DNA of 64,000 nucleotides, taken from contig JAUJPP010000012.1 in NCBI GenBank assembly GCA_030562195.1, positions 20,956,001 to 21,020,000 of the forward strand. The letters run 5' to 3'. Of this stretch, positions 24,783 through 57,242 are shown one piece after another (position 1 is the first letter of the stretch; each line of letters begins with the position of its first letter). This DNA comes from Nipponacmea schrenckii (Eukaryota > Mollusca > Gastropoda > Lottiidae). The notes beneath the pieces were generated by a model. The model saw only the letters and a program-made list of their open reading frames with translations, did no database searches and had not been told where the DNA came from. Made by a program: the position numbers and the translations under genes.

Positions 24783-25294
24783 AGTCTTTTGCCCCTACGC
24801 CCAAGTTCTGTGATCGATTTGCGCGTCAGAACCACTTAGGACCTCCACCAGCATTTCTCCCGGCTTCGTCCCGCTTGGGAATAAATAGATTTTATTATAA
24901 AATTAAATTTGCGGCATTTTCGTCTGGACAAAATACTCTTTTTTTTTAACTGTATGTAGTGCGCACCCCCTCTTTGTTGGGGCCGTTTGAGGGTAAAAAC
25001 CTGTGCATTATACACAGAGTTATACGGTAATAGCAACGTAAGGTGCAGTAGAACATTATTACTTTTGTTATAATAGCATTTTTGGTACCGTAATGAAGAG
25101 TTGGCATACTGCCCCTTTAAGCTCATTACTTTGCCTTGATTTTCCAGATGAGTGACTGTTCGATAGAGGACTATAATCGAGGGCGGATGTACTTAAGTGA
25201 TATGGCTAGTAAAGAAGGCGTACAGATATTCGACGATCTAGAAGAATCTATTAACTGTGCTATATCATTGTTGAAAGACACAACATCTTCGTAA
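12139..25294 (+). CDS. Raw-like protein: two EF-hand-like + nucleoside 2-deoxyribosyltransferase-like modules
   Basis: Sixteen exons: 12139-12260, 12787-12893, 13305-13419, 16989-17065, 17504-17616, 17796-17849, 18504-18582, 18862-18946, 19197-19400, 19829-19892, 20298-20417, 20596-20656, 21922-22045, 22573-22717, 23098-23181 and 25148-25294 (TAA). Phases agree throughout; 1701 nt, 566 aa. Residues about 41-115 are an EF-hand-like pair with degenerate loops. About 147-285 is a nucleoside 2-deoxyribosyltransferase-like domain (LGGSC at 150-154, TTWRRDIAIPFL, FVIDNQTRAVVSMIETAYLVG). About 312-380 is a second EF-like pair (MSFKD, YTFEELCCLISEF). About 415-560 is a second transferase-like domain (YLGGSC 422-427, SSWREDIAIPML, LLYILTDEARSFSAMVEAGYYIG). 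As I recall, this domain type (Pfam Nuc_deoxyri_tr2) is found in Drosophila Raw, a negative regulator of JNK signalling; enzyme activity is not established. ATG 12145 is an alternative start. Confidence 0.85.
14110..14205. repeat. Dispersed element with CCCCCTCTTTGTTGGG core, copy 1
   Basis: Contains TAACTGTATATAGTGCACCC, CCTCTTTGTTGGGCCTG and GGGTAAAAACCTGCGCATTA, ending TACACAGAATTATACAGTA. A second copy is at 24945-25032. Both are in Raw-like introns and in the same orientation. No ORF. It resembles a short non-autonomous element; class unknown. Confidence 0.75.
14205..15400. repeat. Diverged interspersed repeats (GAGTGACCCACAG units), Raw-like intron 3
   Basis: At least five diverged units share TTGAATGGGTGAGTGACCCA, then AAATGAAACAAAATCTAGAG, with spacing from about 60 to 240 bp. 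The old, irregular spacing suggests an eroded array rather than recent tandem amplification. No coding exon was found between 13419 and 16989. Confidence 0.65.
16078..16605 (+). repeat. About 50-bp tandem array carrying GTAAGT motifs, Raw-like intron 3
   Basis: About ten units with TTGACCAAGTTATGACACCT, GGTAAGTCCAACTGATGAAT and ATATACTCTTA. Nine units contain GTAAGT, at least five of them as CCTGGTAAGT, which is close to a consensus 5' splice site in the sense orientation of the host gene. Single diverged copies are near 14790, 15815 and 49150. Confidence 0.92.
18085..18380. repeat. Cluster of a dispersed element (CTACCAGCTGGTCCTTGG core)
   Basis: Four partial head-to-tail copies of GTTCACAGTTAAGGATCCTT, TCTACCAGCTGGTCCTTGG and TCAAACCTCTTGGTATTGAT. 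Other single copies lie near 10985, 32030, 32850, 41515, 56880 and 62095. The family has no ORF and no evident terminal repeats; probably a non-autonomous element. This cluster is in the Raw-like intron before exon 18504-18582. Confidence 0.85.
19930..20290. repeat. Triplicated intronic segment (AGCTGCTCTCCCAGGGGA)
   Basis: Three diverged units each with GGCTATTTTAGCTGCTCTCC (first copy GGCCTATATTTATAAGGCTC), then a gagacTACTCTTAA-like stretch and ACAGACCACAA. It lies between Raw-like exons 10 and 11. Confidence 0.7.
20752..21745. repeat. 68-bp tandem array, Raw-like intron 12
   Basis: Fifteen copies of GTGGACTCTCTGCAAGAGGT, GCTGTGTAGAGAGACATGAA, AACATAGCTTGGTTATGTTG and CCATCTAT at 62-68-bp spacing. 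Two subtypes alternate (GTAGAGAGACATGAAAACAT and GTAGACAGAAATGAAAACAA), suggesting higher-order duplication. Open frames in both strands (for example LCCHLCGLSARGAV) are artefacts of the repeat. Confidence 0.96.
22175..22535 (-). mobile_element. tRNA-derived SINE copy in Raw-like intron
   Basis: Diverged copy of the SINE family best seen at 62495-62835, with its tRNA-like head at the right end (read on the - strand). It shows TTAACATGCACAGATTGTAC, GTCCCTCTGACCTGCATCAC and GCTGGGATTGATTCCTAGAC (degenerate B box), then AAATCACTGAACCATC (A-box region). About 115 bp of unrelated-looking sequence interrupts it at roughly 22345-22460. It ends about 40 bp before Raw-like exon 14. Confidence 0.75.
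23310..24345. repeat. 32-bp minisatellite with a degraded middle, Raw-like intron 15
   Basis: The unit is ATGGGTTAACGATATTGTTT plus GACATTGGTGGT. Copies at 24010-24345 are clean (about ten). Copies at 23310-23660 are fairly clean. Between about 23660 and 24000 the repeat is scrambled by many single-base losses and G/T homopolymer changes. It lies between Raw-like exon 15 and the last exon. Confidence 0.9.
24687..24884 (-). pseudogene. 28S rRNA fragment (large-subunit domain II), inverted
   Basis: Read on the - strand, this 0.2-kb stretch matches the conserved 28S rRNA segment that includes GGTAAAGCGAATGATTAGAG, GGATAGCTGGCGCTCG, ACCATCTAGTAGCTGGTTCC and CTGGTGGAGGTCC. It departs from the universally conserved rRNA at several places (for example CTACGCCC where 28S has TATACCC on this strand). 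It ends abruptly on both sides inside the last intron of the Raw-like gene, so it is a dead insertion, not a functional rRNA gene. A short dispersed element (24945-25032) follows it closely. Confidence 0.9.
24945..25032. repeat. Dispersed element with CCCCCTCTTTGTTGGG core, copy 2
   Basis: TTTAACTGTATGTAGTGCGC, ACCCCCTCTTTGTTGGGGCC, GGGTAAAAACCTGTGCATTA and TACACAGAGTTATACGG match the copy at 14110-14205 over their whole length with few differences. It lies about 60 bp from the 28S rRNA fragment, in the last Raw-like intron. Confidence 0.8.
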
Positions 25295-26236
25295 AGTTTT
25301 CATTGGATGAAACGAAACTTATCAAAACCTACACCAATTAAAATGCAGTGAACTCATTCTTAACTCGGAATGATATAAGTTCCAGTCATCTGATTGGTTA
25401 ATCATTGAATTCAAATTCAAATTTAGATTTATTATCCAATCAGATTACTGTATTTCTTAAAATCTGTTTTTGGGAGTTAAGGTCCCTGCATTTTAATTGG
25501 CTGAACTTAAACCTCAATAGGGCACAGAATTATAAACCTATTATATACAAACCACAATATTAGCTATGTGCACATTAAAGTTGTGCGCATAGTCAAATCA
25601 AGGGATCAACACCACAAAAAGCCACGTTCCTTTAAAGGGATATAGTTATAGAATAATTAGATGACAATGTCTCTGTCAATTAGATTAATTTTTTCTCACA
25701 AATATGTAGATAAAAAGTACCTAGAATTTTAGTGATTTTAAATTTAGATTTAGCAAAAATGTTTAGTCTTTGTCTATCGTTGAGCTTTCGCAATCCATTT
25801 TTTGATGAAGAATTTCAATTATTTTGATTAAGTGATTTATTTCTGCAGCAATATGGCTTGTGGTCTATTTGTGCTTTCATTTTTTTTTTAGTTTTTTACA
25901 TATTTTTTTGTCAATATTATGAAACCAATCGTTCATATTTCCGTAACCACCCCCCCCCCCCAAAACCCTAAGCACCTCATTATTATCAGGTATATCTCAA
26001 GTCCCATTACTTGTCTCAGTCTCCTAGTTTTTTTGTGATTCATGTCTTCAATAAAAGAGATTGTAAAGATGTTAAATAAGCTTATAATGTGTATCAGGGA
26101 CCTCGACAACATCAATTATGCAAATATTGTGTCTTTGTTGGCTTTTCCATCATGCATATTCTAGATTCTCGTCAGATCTAAACCATGTTCTTTTATTTGC
26201 ATGAATCGTGTAGTTTTCTCAGGAATATTTTTTTAA
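25295..26236 (+). other. Raw-like 3' flank / probable 3' UTR
   Basis: No coding exon was found. An AATAAA at 26050-26055, about 755 nt after the stop, is a possible polyadenylation signal. A poly-C run lies at about 25950-25963. Confidence 0.4.
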
Positions 26237-26830
26237 ATGGCACATATTAATAGAGGCAACCATATTTATAGAGGCTCCTTGGTGGAGGCTACTATTTTGA
26301 TAGAGGATTCCATTTTGATAGAGGCTACCATCTTGATAGAGGCTGCTATCTTAATGGAAGCTCCTATCTTGATAGAGGCTGCCATCTTGATAGATGATTC
26401 CATCTTGATAGAAGCTACCATCTTGATAAAGGCTACCATCTTGATAGAGGCTCCTATCTTGATAGAGGCCACCATCTTGATAGAGGCTACCATCTTGATA
26501 GAGGCTACCATCTTGATAAAGGCTATCATCTTGATAGAGGTCACCAGTTTGATAGAGGGTAACATCTTGATAGAGGATTCCATCTTGACAGAGGGTCCTA
26601 TATTGATAAGAGGATTCCATCTTGATAGAGGATTCCGTCTTGATAGAGGCTACCATCTTGATAGAGGCTACCATCTTGATAGAGGCTACCATCTTGATAG
26701 AGGCTACCATCTTGATAGAGGCTACCATCTTGATATAGACTCGATTTTGAAAGTGGCTACTATTTTTATGGGAGCCTCTATCACAAGATACTAGCCTCTA
26801 TCAAGATTCCTTTTTGATAGTGGCTTCTGT
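26237..26830. repeat. 18-bp minisatellite downstream of the Raw-like gene
   Basis: About 30 copies of TTGATAGAGGCTACCATC with variants (GATTCCATC, GCTCCTATC). Since 18 is a multiple of three, every frame stays open for long stretches and yields hexapeptide repeats; none of these looks like a real protein. The last copies, at about 26775-26830, include inverted pieces (CCTCTATCAAGAT). Confidence 0.95.
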
Positions 26831-29398
26831 TGGAAGCCCCAGTCTTTCAGGAGGATCCCATTTTATTGTATAACTTGTGTTTTGTCATTCACTTCCATCG
26901 TAAACCACATATTTAAACTGTAAACTGTTCATCAATCAAAGCTCTACTTTTGCCTCATAATTACCGGTAGATTTAGATTGAAGATATAACTCTCTCTTTA
27001 ATTTATCAGGAATTTGTTTCAGTAGTTAATTTTGAAATTCTAGAATATTGAGAATTGAGTAGAATTCCTAATAGTTGATCATTATTTTCTGTGAAAATCA
27101 ATGAATTTCATTTCTCTTTTTATAGATATATTTTATATTATTGTAAGATGTAGATTTTTGTTATTATTTAAAGTGTTTCATGGATTTGTATTTTTTCTAT
27201 TTGTTTACATATCCATTTAGCTTATCTAGGGGTCAGATATTTTGGATAGTCAGCAAATCATTTAGATTCTAGCAATTTAGGCCCTATCCAGTAAATATCT
27301 TGATATCCAAATGTGGTTCCCAAGGTCAGATGTCTGGATAGCCAGCAAATTATTAGGATTATATCATTTTAAGGGCCAGTACATATCTGAATATCCAACT
27401 GGGTTCCCCATGGTTAGATGTCTGGATATCCATAGTGTTAATTCTGGCTGGTTATTCAGGCTCCTGGAGATTTCATATACCTTATCTAAACTTTCAGTCT
27501 TGACAATCAAGGCTAAGATACTAATTATTCAAGGCTACACCAACATTATGCACAATAAGGAGCTAATGAAGCTATAATGGCATGATCATCCATATTCAAA
27601 AAAAAGTCGAAACAAGCAGAATTGAACATAAATAATAATCTGTATTTTTTTTTAAAAAAAAATGAAATAACATCTATTTAAGACATTGAAAACTAAAATG
27701 ACAAGATTTACATCAGGGGAGGGGGGTGGAGGGCATACCACGCCCTTCTTTTGAACATAAACCTTACCATTTAAAAACCTTGACTCGCAACTGGGGGGGC
27801 ACCATAATGACTCAATTTGCAAATAGGGCACCTTATTCGACAAGCTTGCAAATGATGGCATCACATTGCAAATGATGGTTCCTCATCTGCACAGCTTGCA
27901 AAATCGGGCACAGAATACAGGTGAGGGCACAGATTTTTTTTGGTATGGATGGAACTGTGGTACAGTCAACCAACCATGCCTGTAAAATCTAAAAGGCAAA
28001 CTTGACTGAGCAATCTAAAAAGCTTTCATAATTAAATGGGCCAATTAATGGATAACAACCATCCAGTAAGATGGCTGAGCGTGTACTCTAGGACCAAGCA
28101 AAGGCTGGGTAGCCCAGGTCTGTCACGAAGGAATTCAGCTATATTTCACCAATACAACAATAAATCAAACCATATGATACAAATATTTTACAAAACGATA
28201 GGCCTTTACAATTATCCGTAACTTTCCTCAGCAAATATGAAAACAAATCCATTTAGAATGGTTGCGTAAAAATTGCGGCTATATGAATGGATTTCGTAGA
28301 AATCGCAATAAATGATTGAATCTATAGACGAGAACAGGACATGGCTTTGCTTTTAGCTTGATTATATCTGAACATTTCCCCGACAATTTCAGAAAAATTA
28401 TAAAATTTCCAAGTCAAATCCTTCATCAGGATTTTACATTTGTACAAACACGTGGAAAAACAAATTTCCAAAATGTACAAAATGATACAAGGGGATATTA
28501 AGAGGTAATACTTTCGACGAAATTTCTGATGTTGGTGACATCACTGTGACGTCACTTGTGCCGTTAAGAGTCATCACTGTACTAAAGGAATAAATTGTGA
28601 CTAATATATCTGCATTATGTACAAAGCCAACTATGTACATATAAATACAAATTTATAAATATCACAAGTACCTGTTATTCACAATCCTTCGAGTGACTTT
28701 AACGACTCAACAAAAATGACGAAAGACCGCTTTAAAAAATATGGTCCAATATATGAATGATTAAAAAGGGGAGGCAACTTTTGAAGCGTTGACGATACCA
28801 GTATTATGAATTTGGGGGAGATAAAATGGGCAATTTACATTTGGATTATGAAAATTAATTTGTATATCTTTGTACATGGAGCTTTGGAAAATATTAAATA
28901 CAAATTGATCACGCCACGATTCAAAAATTGCTTCCTGAAATTAGTGAGTTTTTCATTTTTTTGGCACACATTCAGAATAAGAAATAAATAAACAGAAATT
29001 TACATCGGCTTCAAAAATAAATTTGAAGAATATCCCCAATTTTTCTTGAGATTTCACCGTAATCAGATTACGCCTTCATTTTTCAATCTCGTCTTACGCA
29101 GAAATTCTGTTCAGTATCAGTTTCTTGAGTGCCACGCCCTGTTTCTAAAAATGTCGGATGATTCATTTCTCTCAGTTCAGTATCACGGCCATTCAAAATA
29201 ATATGTTAAAAGTCCATCACAAACGAAAAATCAAAAAGTTTATCCATCCGGAAAAAAACATTTAAAAACATTAGAAAGTCACTACTTCTATATATGTATT
29301 AAGTCCAAGTCCATTTCTGTTCACATCCAATAATAAAATTTAAAAGCACAAGACAAAAATTGTCAAAAAAACAGTGTATTTCACAAAAAAATCCTCTC
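26831..29398. other. Convergent intergenic region, no gene seen
   Basis: AT-rich sequence between the 3' ends of the Raw-like gene (+) and PRRC2 (-). Two diverged direct repeats at about 27235-27430 share CAAGGTCAGATGTCTGGATA-type text. No ORF with recognisable homology. The part next to 29398 is probably PRRC2 3' UTR, but its end was not identified. Confidence 0.5.
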
Positions 29399-51883
<22,485 letters not shown>

Positions 51884-54800
51884 TTTGTCGAAGAACAAAC
51901 ATTGAAGTCTTTATTATCATATACCCTTGTGGACGGGAACAGCTTTTATCTACAAATTAAATATAATAATGATAATAGAAAAGTTGGAAAAATTTACTTA
52001 TATATTTACCTCAATTTGCTTTATTGCAACAAAAAAAAAATAATGTAGAAAAATGGAAAATTTTACTTATAAATCACCTCCATTTGCTTTTACCTACAAA
52101 AAAATTTTTAAAAATAGGTCACTGAAATATCAATGTCCAGTTTCACTTCCTTCTCTTCTGTATCTAATGGACTAGTGAAGTCAGACAATGCCATGGGTTT
52201 GGCAATGAAAGAATGTTTGTCAAGACGCCTTGCACAAGCCTGGGTGTATTGTCCCTCTGGCCTGTATCAGTGAAAAGGAGGAAACCTGGTTGAAAAATCT
52301 GAAAGTTCATCTCAACCACTGACAGGATTGAAGCCTGGACCCTCAAGTTAGGGGGGGGGGGGGCATCTATTCTGTCATCAAATCAAAATAAAAGTCAGTA
52401 AACCAGTCCAATTAAATTTTGTTCATTTTTTTTATCTATTTTTAATTTAGTCAAGTCAGTCAGGGTCTACAATAGGGATCTTTAGAATAATTGTCCAATT
52501 AACCTATTTAATTAGAACTGTCAATAAGCTTGTATCAAACTCTTAGCAGTAAGAGACAGACAAAGCTAAGTTAAGTTACTGCAGCTTTAGTCTTTGTATT
52601 CATAACTGTACTAGGTAAAGAAAAATAAATGTCATTTTTTATCAGTTGCCAACTTGGAATATTGGAACTCCAAAAAATTTGAGATAAACAGTCAACAAAA
52701 TAAAGCTTCCAGTATTTTGGAACTGATTCCACTGCAACCTGGAAACCGAAATGGTCAGACAGAAAATAAAATATACAGAACTATGAAAGATAAACAATCG
52801 ACAGAAGACAAATCATTTAAAGAAGAATCTGCCAAAAGTTCTCACCTACTAACCCAATTTTTCAACATTAAATTGATCTTGATCTAGATTCAATTTTCCA
52901 ATATTTACAAAGATTTAATCAGAGTATGGTAGGGCCTAGGTATTAATTTGAAATATCTTTATTTATCGGTTCAAAGTTAAGTTTCAATTAAAGGCTAGCT
53001 TGCCAATGTATCAGTCAAACTAATCCCAGAGAAAGATAAAGAAGAATTAGCATCAGTTTTGAAAATAATTGGCTTACAAATACCTCACTTTAGTTAAAGT
53101 ATTCCAGCTTAATTTGTACAATAAAATTTCCAAAAAATAATCCAGTTTCAACTTGGACAAATAAGCAAAAAGATGTTGTATATTCTGAGTTTCAGTTCAA
53201 TCTAGAAAATTATTTTCATGTTTTAATTGATGGATGAACGAAACCAGACAAGAACCAGTTCAAATTTAGGTCAGACAAAAATGGTTGCAAGATTGAAAAT
53301 AAAGGTTGAAGCCGATAAAAATAGCGTTGTGTTTAGTTTGTCTGGATGTCTGGACGGTCAATCTGCCAAAATTTATTGTGTGAACTGTTTCGTCTAGCTT
53401 TTTTCGCATCCAATAGAAAGCATATTAAAATTAGGCCTGCATACAGACGCAATCAAAAATACAACACAAGAAATGAAAGAAAAATGAAAATTGGCTTCAC
53501 TTTTGACATTTGCAGAAACGTCAATAACAAAGAATCTGGTGTGCATTTACACAGAAATCAAATGGGCATGCACTTGCAAAATATAATCCCTCACCTTCTC
53601 CTCAATTTAGGCAACTCGATCAATTTTCTATAGGCTAATAAAAGTACATTGTCTGACAATAAATTTGCAGTTCTGCATCCATTTATTTCGTTGCATAATA
53701 AATAACGGATTAAGAGTAAAAATGCTACTTACGCCGGCCCGTTCCTTTTGGGTTTAGTTTAAGAACAATTTGATAAGATAATATGTGTGAAAAACGGACG
53801 GATGGCCCTGGATTTCAGTTAGATTCAACACAATATTCAGTCCAAAGTCGCGAACGAGCAAAATGGCGATCAATGGCGATATGTAAATGAAGCTTGGTGA
53901 TGTCATACAATCCCACAATGCACTAGAGTGTCGGCGTCTTTGAAGTGTAAAGCCAATCTGTTCGAGCTTGCACAAAAATTATTGCAAATGGCACTAATTA
54001 GCGACCCTTGATTGATTTTTTTCCAAAGTGTAATTAATTAGACATATGTCCATTTTCATTTAAAATCTTTACTTTGTTTTTCTAGGCATTTGGTTGATAA
54101 TTTCCTTTGTTTGCGATTGTGTCTGCTACCAAGTAATTATCCGTGCGTATATGAGAAGAATTCTCGGAATGTATATCTCCTTTAAAAATAAAATCTAAAA
54201 CAAACTTTGAAATTTGCACTTTCGATATAGATTTCGACGAAGTGGTGTTATATTTTCGACGTTTTCTTTTCCACGAATAGAAAGACGAGTTTTTAAACAG
54301 GGCAGTTGGACTGTAATTAGTTTGTCTAATTAATGAATGATTATTATGCAGAATTTTAATCCACATGTTTTCAATATATTATTTATATATATTATTTTGT
54401 CCAGAAAGAAAATTGCTATGACTAGACGTAGGATTGACATTTTTTATCCCCTCTTGGATGGCTGAATGAGTGAATATTAAGCTACGATATATTTTCTCGA
54501 TTTAAATGGAACCAATCGATTCTGAATGCAACAGCCACGGAGTTGATGGAATCGAAAGTCTTTGAGAATCTTTTTAAAAAAAAACTTGATGTGATGTGAG
54601 TAATTCAACTACAGGAAGGGAGATTCAAATCGAAATCGAAAGTGCCAACACTTTCCTACCCCCCCCCCCCTTTCCCCCAAAATCTAACAGCAAAACAAAA
54701 CCTTCAGCTGACAGCTTCCGAGCCACACCTCTTGAGTGCCCACAGAAATTGAACACATAGGCCTTGACGAGGCGAGGAAATATCTGAAGTCTGCAAAATT

Positions 54801-55516
54801 TGGTATTTAATTTGTTTGGGTGTTTCGCCTGTACTATGTCTTGATAATATAGACTACTATGTAATCAAGACTCGATTTATAGGTCACAAGGCTATTTTTA
54901 GCGCATAGTAAAAAAAAAGGCTATGATATTGCAAATTTCATTCACAAAAGTTTGACAGAACATACGTGCTTGATTGGATTGATATTTCAAAAGCCTTAAC
55001 TTAGATTAAGAGTCTAAAATAATTCACAGGTAAAGCAAGGTTAATATTATCGTGGGTACTAAATATTTTTTTTTAAGCCTATACAAAACCAAGACTCGTA
55101 TAGTATATTGTAGAATTTCATTGATATACTCTACAGTGTCAACAAATGTGAAGATAAATAACGATATACATGTATAGGGAATGACTCTCCGTACGCCGGT
55201 TAGAGTTCATTTAGTGCGCATGACATTTGATAGATATAACAAAGCCTATTCAATACAAGGACCCGTATAGTATATTGACCAAAAGCAGCTATATACTCTT
55301 TGTGCAAACGTTCAGATTACAAAACGTGCGATTTTGTACCGATTCGAATATTTTTTTCAAAGTATTTTCGCAAATCGTCCAAAGTAAAAATATTTTAAAA
55401 GATTTCGCAAGATTTTAAAGCTAAACTCGGCCAATAAGGGTATATATTTAGCAATAGATTCTGTTTATATTTCAGCACTGATGATGTTCAAAGGCTCGGG
55501 GAAATAAAGACTGAGA
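51884..55516. promoter_or_regulatory. Intergenic region between PRRC2 and SRXN1 starts
   Basis: Two genes diverge from this 3.6-kb stretch, so it must contain 5' UTR exons and promoters of both; none was fixed. The best promoter-like spot is 53860-53945. It has two CAATGGCG or AAATGGCG motifs (YY1-like) and TCCCACAATGCACTAGA, which resembles the ZNF143/Staf site, on the PRRC2 upstream side. A SINE fragment lies at 52185-52372, a poly-G run at about 52351, a poly-C run at about 54660. A diverged direct repeat (CTCGTATAGTATATTG and CCCGTATAGTATATTG) lies at about 55077-55280. No convincing coding ORF. Confidence 0.45.
52185..52372 (-). mobile_element. tRNA-derived SINE fragment upstream of PRRC2
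   Basis: GACAATGCCATGGGTTTGGC, GTATTGTCCCTCTGGCCTGT, TTCATCTCAACCACTGACAG and GATTGAAGCCTGGACCCTCA, then a poly-G run that truncates the tRNA-like head. Same family and orientation as 62495-62835. Confidence 0.75.
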
Positions 55517-56456
55517 ATGAAAGACGACGCGGAGTTGCAACCCGATAAGACAATACAAGCCGGTCATATAGAAGAAATCCATAATGTGCCTATTGATATA
55601 CTAATAAGACCATTAGTATCACAGGGCCTCGATAAAAACAAAGTAGAGAGCTTAATGAAAACCATTCAGGTAAGTTATTATCAGTTTTTGACATTTATTG
55701 GCATTGATGTGACGTTATTTGATTTTAATTAGCAATATTTTGTATTTTGACATTATTTGGCATCGATTAGCAGAAATGCCAGGAATAAGATATGGACACT
55801 GACTTGCCTGGAAACCAAAGAGAGTAAAATCACGTACTGGGTTTCGTTAATTCACAAAATGCTACTTCCGCATTCACATGCGTTACTCAGTAGGTTATGT
55901 AATGGAAGGGAAGTAACTCTTTTTAAGAAGGTATTATTTCAGACTACAAAATAACAATATTTTTATGTGTTGAAGGATGATGAGAATAACGGTTTCCAAG
56001 TACAAGGGAAGTAACTGTTTTTAGGAAGGTATTATGTCAGACCACAATATAACAATCCGGTGTGACATTGGATTTAAATGTATCCTGCCCATAGAGGTAT
56101 AGAGTTTCTTTAAATAACTCTATGATCCTGCCCGATTATATGGTTTGAAGGGAAGTAACTCTAGTTAAGAATGGACTTTTCTAGACCACAATATGACAAT
56201 ATTTCCAGTTTTCATTAAAAATATCACATTTTTTTTATTGTTACAGAACTCAGAAACAGCAGACGATGTTCCACCAATAGATGTGCTGTGGATAACTGGT
56301 AGAGAAGGCGGGAACTATTATTATTCCTTTGGTGGTTGCCATCGTTACCAAGCATATAAACAATTAAACCTACCCACGATACCTTGCAAACTTTTTAAAT
56401 CCACTGTGAGTGACTTGAGAAACTATTTAGGAAATTCCACCCCCGATCTTAAATGA
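55517..56456 (+). CDS. SRXN1: Sulfiredoxin
   Basis: ATP-dependent reductase that repairs 2-Cys peroxiredoxins over-oxidised to cysteine sulfinic acid. Two coding exons, 55517-55669 and 56247-56456 (TGA), joined in phase 0; 120 aa against 137 in human. The start ATG gives [14 protein letters not shown], then the conserved [68 protein letters not shown] and STPDLK. The catalytic cysteine is in FGGCHR; the following HR contributes to ATP phosphate binding in the family. No signal peptide, so probably cytosolic. A 5' non-coding exon is possible because TATTTCAG precedes the coding part at about 55465-55475. The intron holds a threefold repeat at about 55900-56190. Confidence 0.97.
55900..56200. 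repeat. Three diverged units in the SRXN1 intron
   Basis: AAGGGAAGTAACTCTTTTTA, AAGGGAAGTAACTGTTTTTA and AAGGGAAGTAACTCTAGTTA each begin a unit of about 90-130 bp that ends in AGACCACAATATAACAAT or a close variant. Intronic, non-coding. Confidence 0.75.
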
Positions 56457-56646
56457 ACAAGGAATTCATCTCCAGCTACCAACAAAGACCCGTCTCGTAG
56501 CCAGCCAGCAAACCTGGAGGGGGCGAGGGGCGAGGAAGAACAAAATTCGTTCTCTGATTGAACACTGTAGAAAAAAGTTCTTGGTGGGCAAGGAAGATAT
56601 TGACGCCTAGCCCCATAATTTACACCTAGAACTTATTTTTTTATAG

Positions 56647-56652
56647 AATAAA
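56647..56652 (+). other. Candidate SRXN1 polyadenylation signal
   Basis: AATAAA 190 nt after the SRXN1 stop codon, preceded by a T-rich run. The most likely end of the SRXN1 transcript. Confidence 0.6.
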
Positions 56653-56869
56653 ACGATATGATAGGAATTAAGTTTATTTCTATAGTAAAGAGTATATAAA
56701 TGGCATTTTAGACTAAAGCCCAACATACAATAGACATAATTTAAAAAAAATATTTAATCGGATATGCCGGTCGATTTACGGGCAAAATGTATTTTTGAAG
56801 TAATGACCTTTCCTAAGTAATCCAGCAACATTTGAAATTTGCATTTCCTAGAAAGAAAGAAACAATATC

Positions 56870-56965
56870 ATATTTCACAAGGATGATAACTTAGGTTCAC
56901 AGTTAGCGATCCTTTCTACAAGCTGGTCCTTGGTCAAACCTCGTTTTCCGATTTATCCGTACCCA
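56870..56965. repeat. Dispersed CTGGTCCTTGG element, intergenic copy
   Basis: CACAAGGATGATAACTTAGG, TTCACAGTTAGCGATCCTTT and CTACAAGCTGGTCCTTGGTC, then ATTTATCCGTACCCATTTAT; truncated in the middle relative to the 32025-32165 copy. Confidence 0.75.
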
Positions 56966-57242
56966 TTTATATAGACAAAGTGGCAGCAAAATCTCACAAA
57001 AAATGTATCTCCAGATTCAACATTAGCTTATTAAATGCAAGGGAGCCGACGTAGCTCCACTTCGGAAGGAAGACAAAATTATGACGTAATAAATCACAAT
57101 ATCTGTATAGAATACAAACCACTAAAATAATAAATTATAGCCCACGAAAAAATCAACAAAAAATAAGCAAACTTAATAAAAAGAAATTTAAGTTTAGCAG
57201 GGTAACAATTAATAATAAATAATATAAAATCAACAATTAGTA

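Noticed and set aside
26237..26794. 185-aa ORF of hexapeptide repeats and its antisense partners
   Set aside because: Product of the 18-bp minisatellite; all frames are open and no protein family fits.
51884..51898. Upstream in-frame ATG of PRRC2 (adds MFFDK)
   Set aside because: Family members start close to the GKGKY...NLYKGK motif with MS-; the ATG at 51883 fits better. Not excluded.
54082..54366. 94-aa ORF on the - strand in the PRRC2-SRXN1 interval
   Set aside because: No recognisable domain and composition typical of AT-rich intergenic DNA. It could overlap a 5' UTR, but coding is unsupported.
54765..54773. TGACGAGGC as an antioxidant response element for SRXN1
   Set aside because: Core TGACnnnGC matches, but the flanking RTGA context does not. 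Such a core is expected about once per 2 kb, and it lies 750 bp from the start codon.
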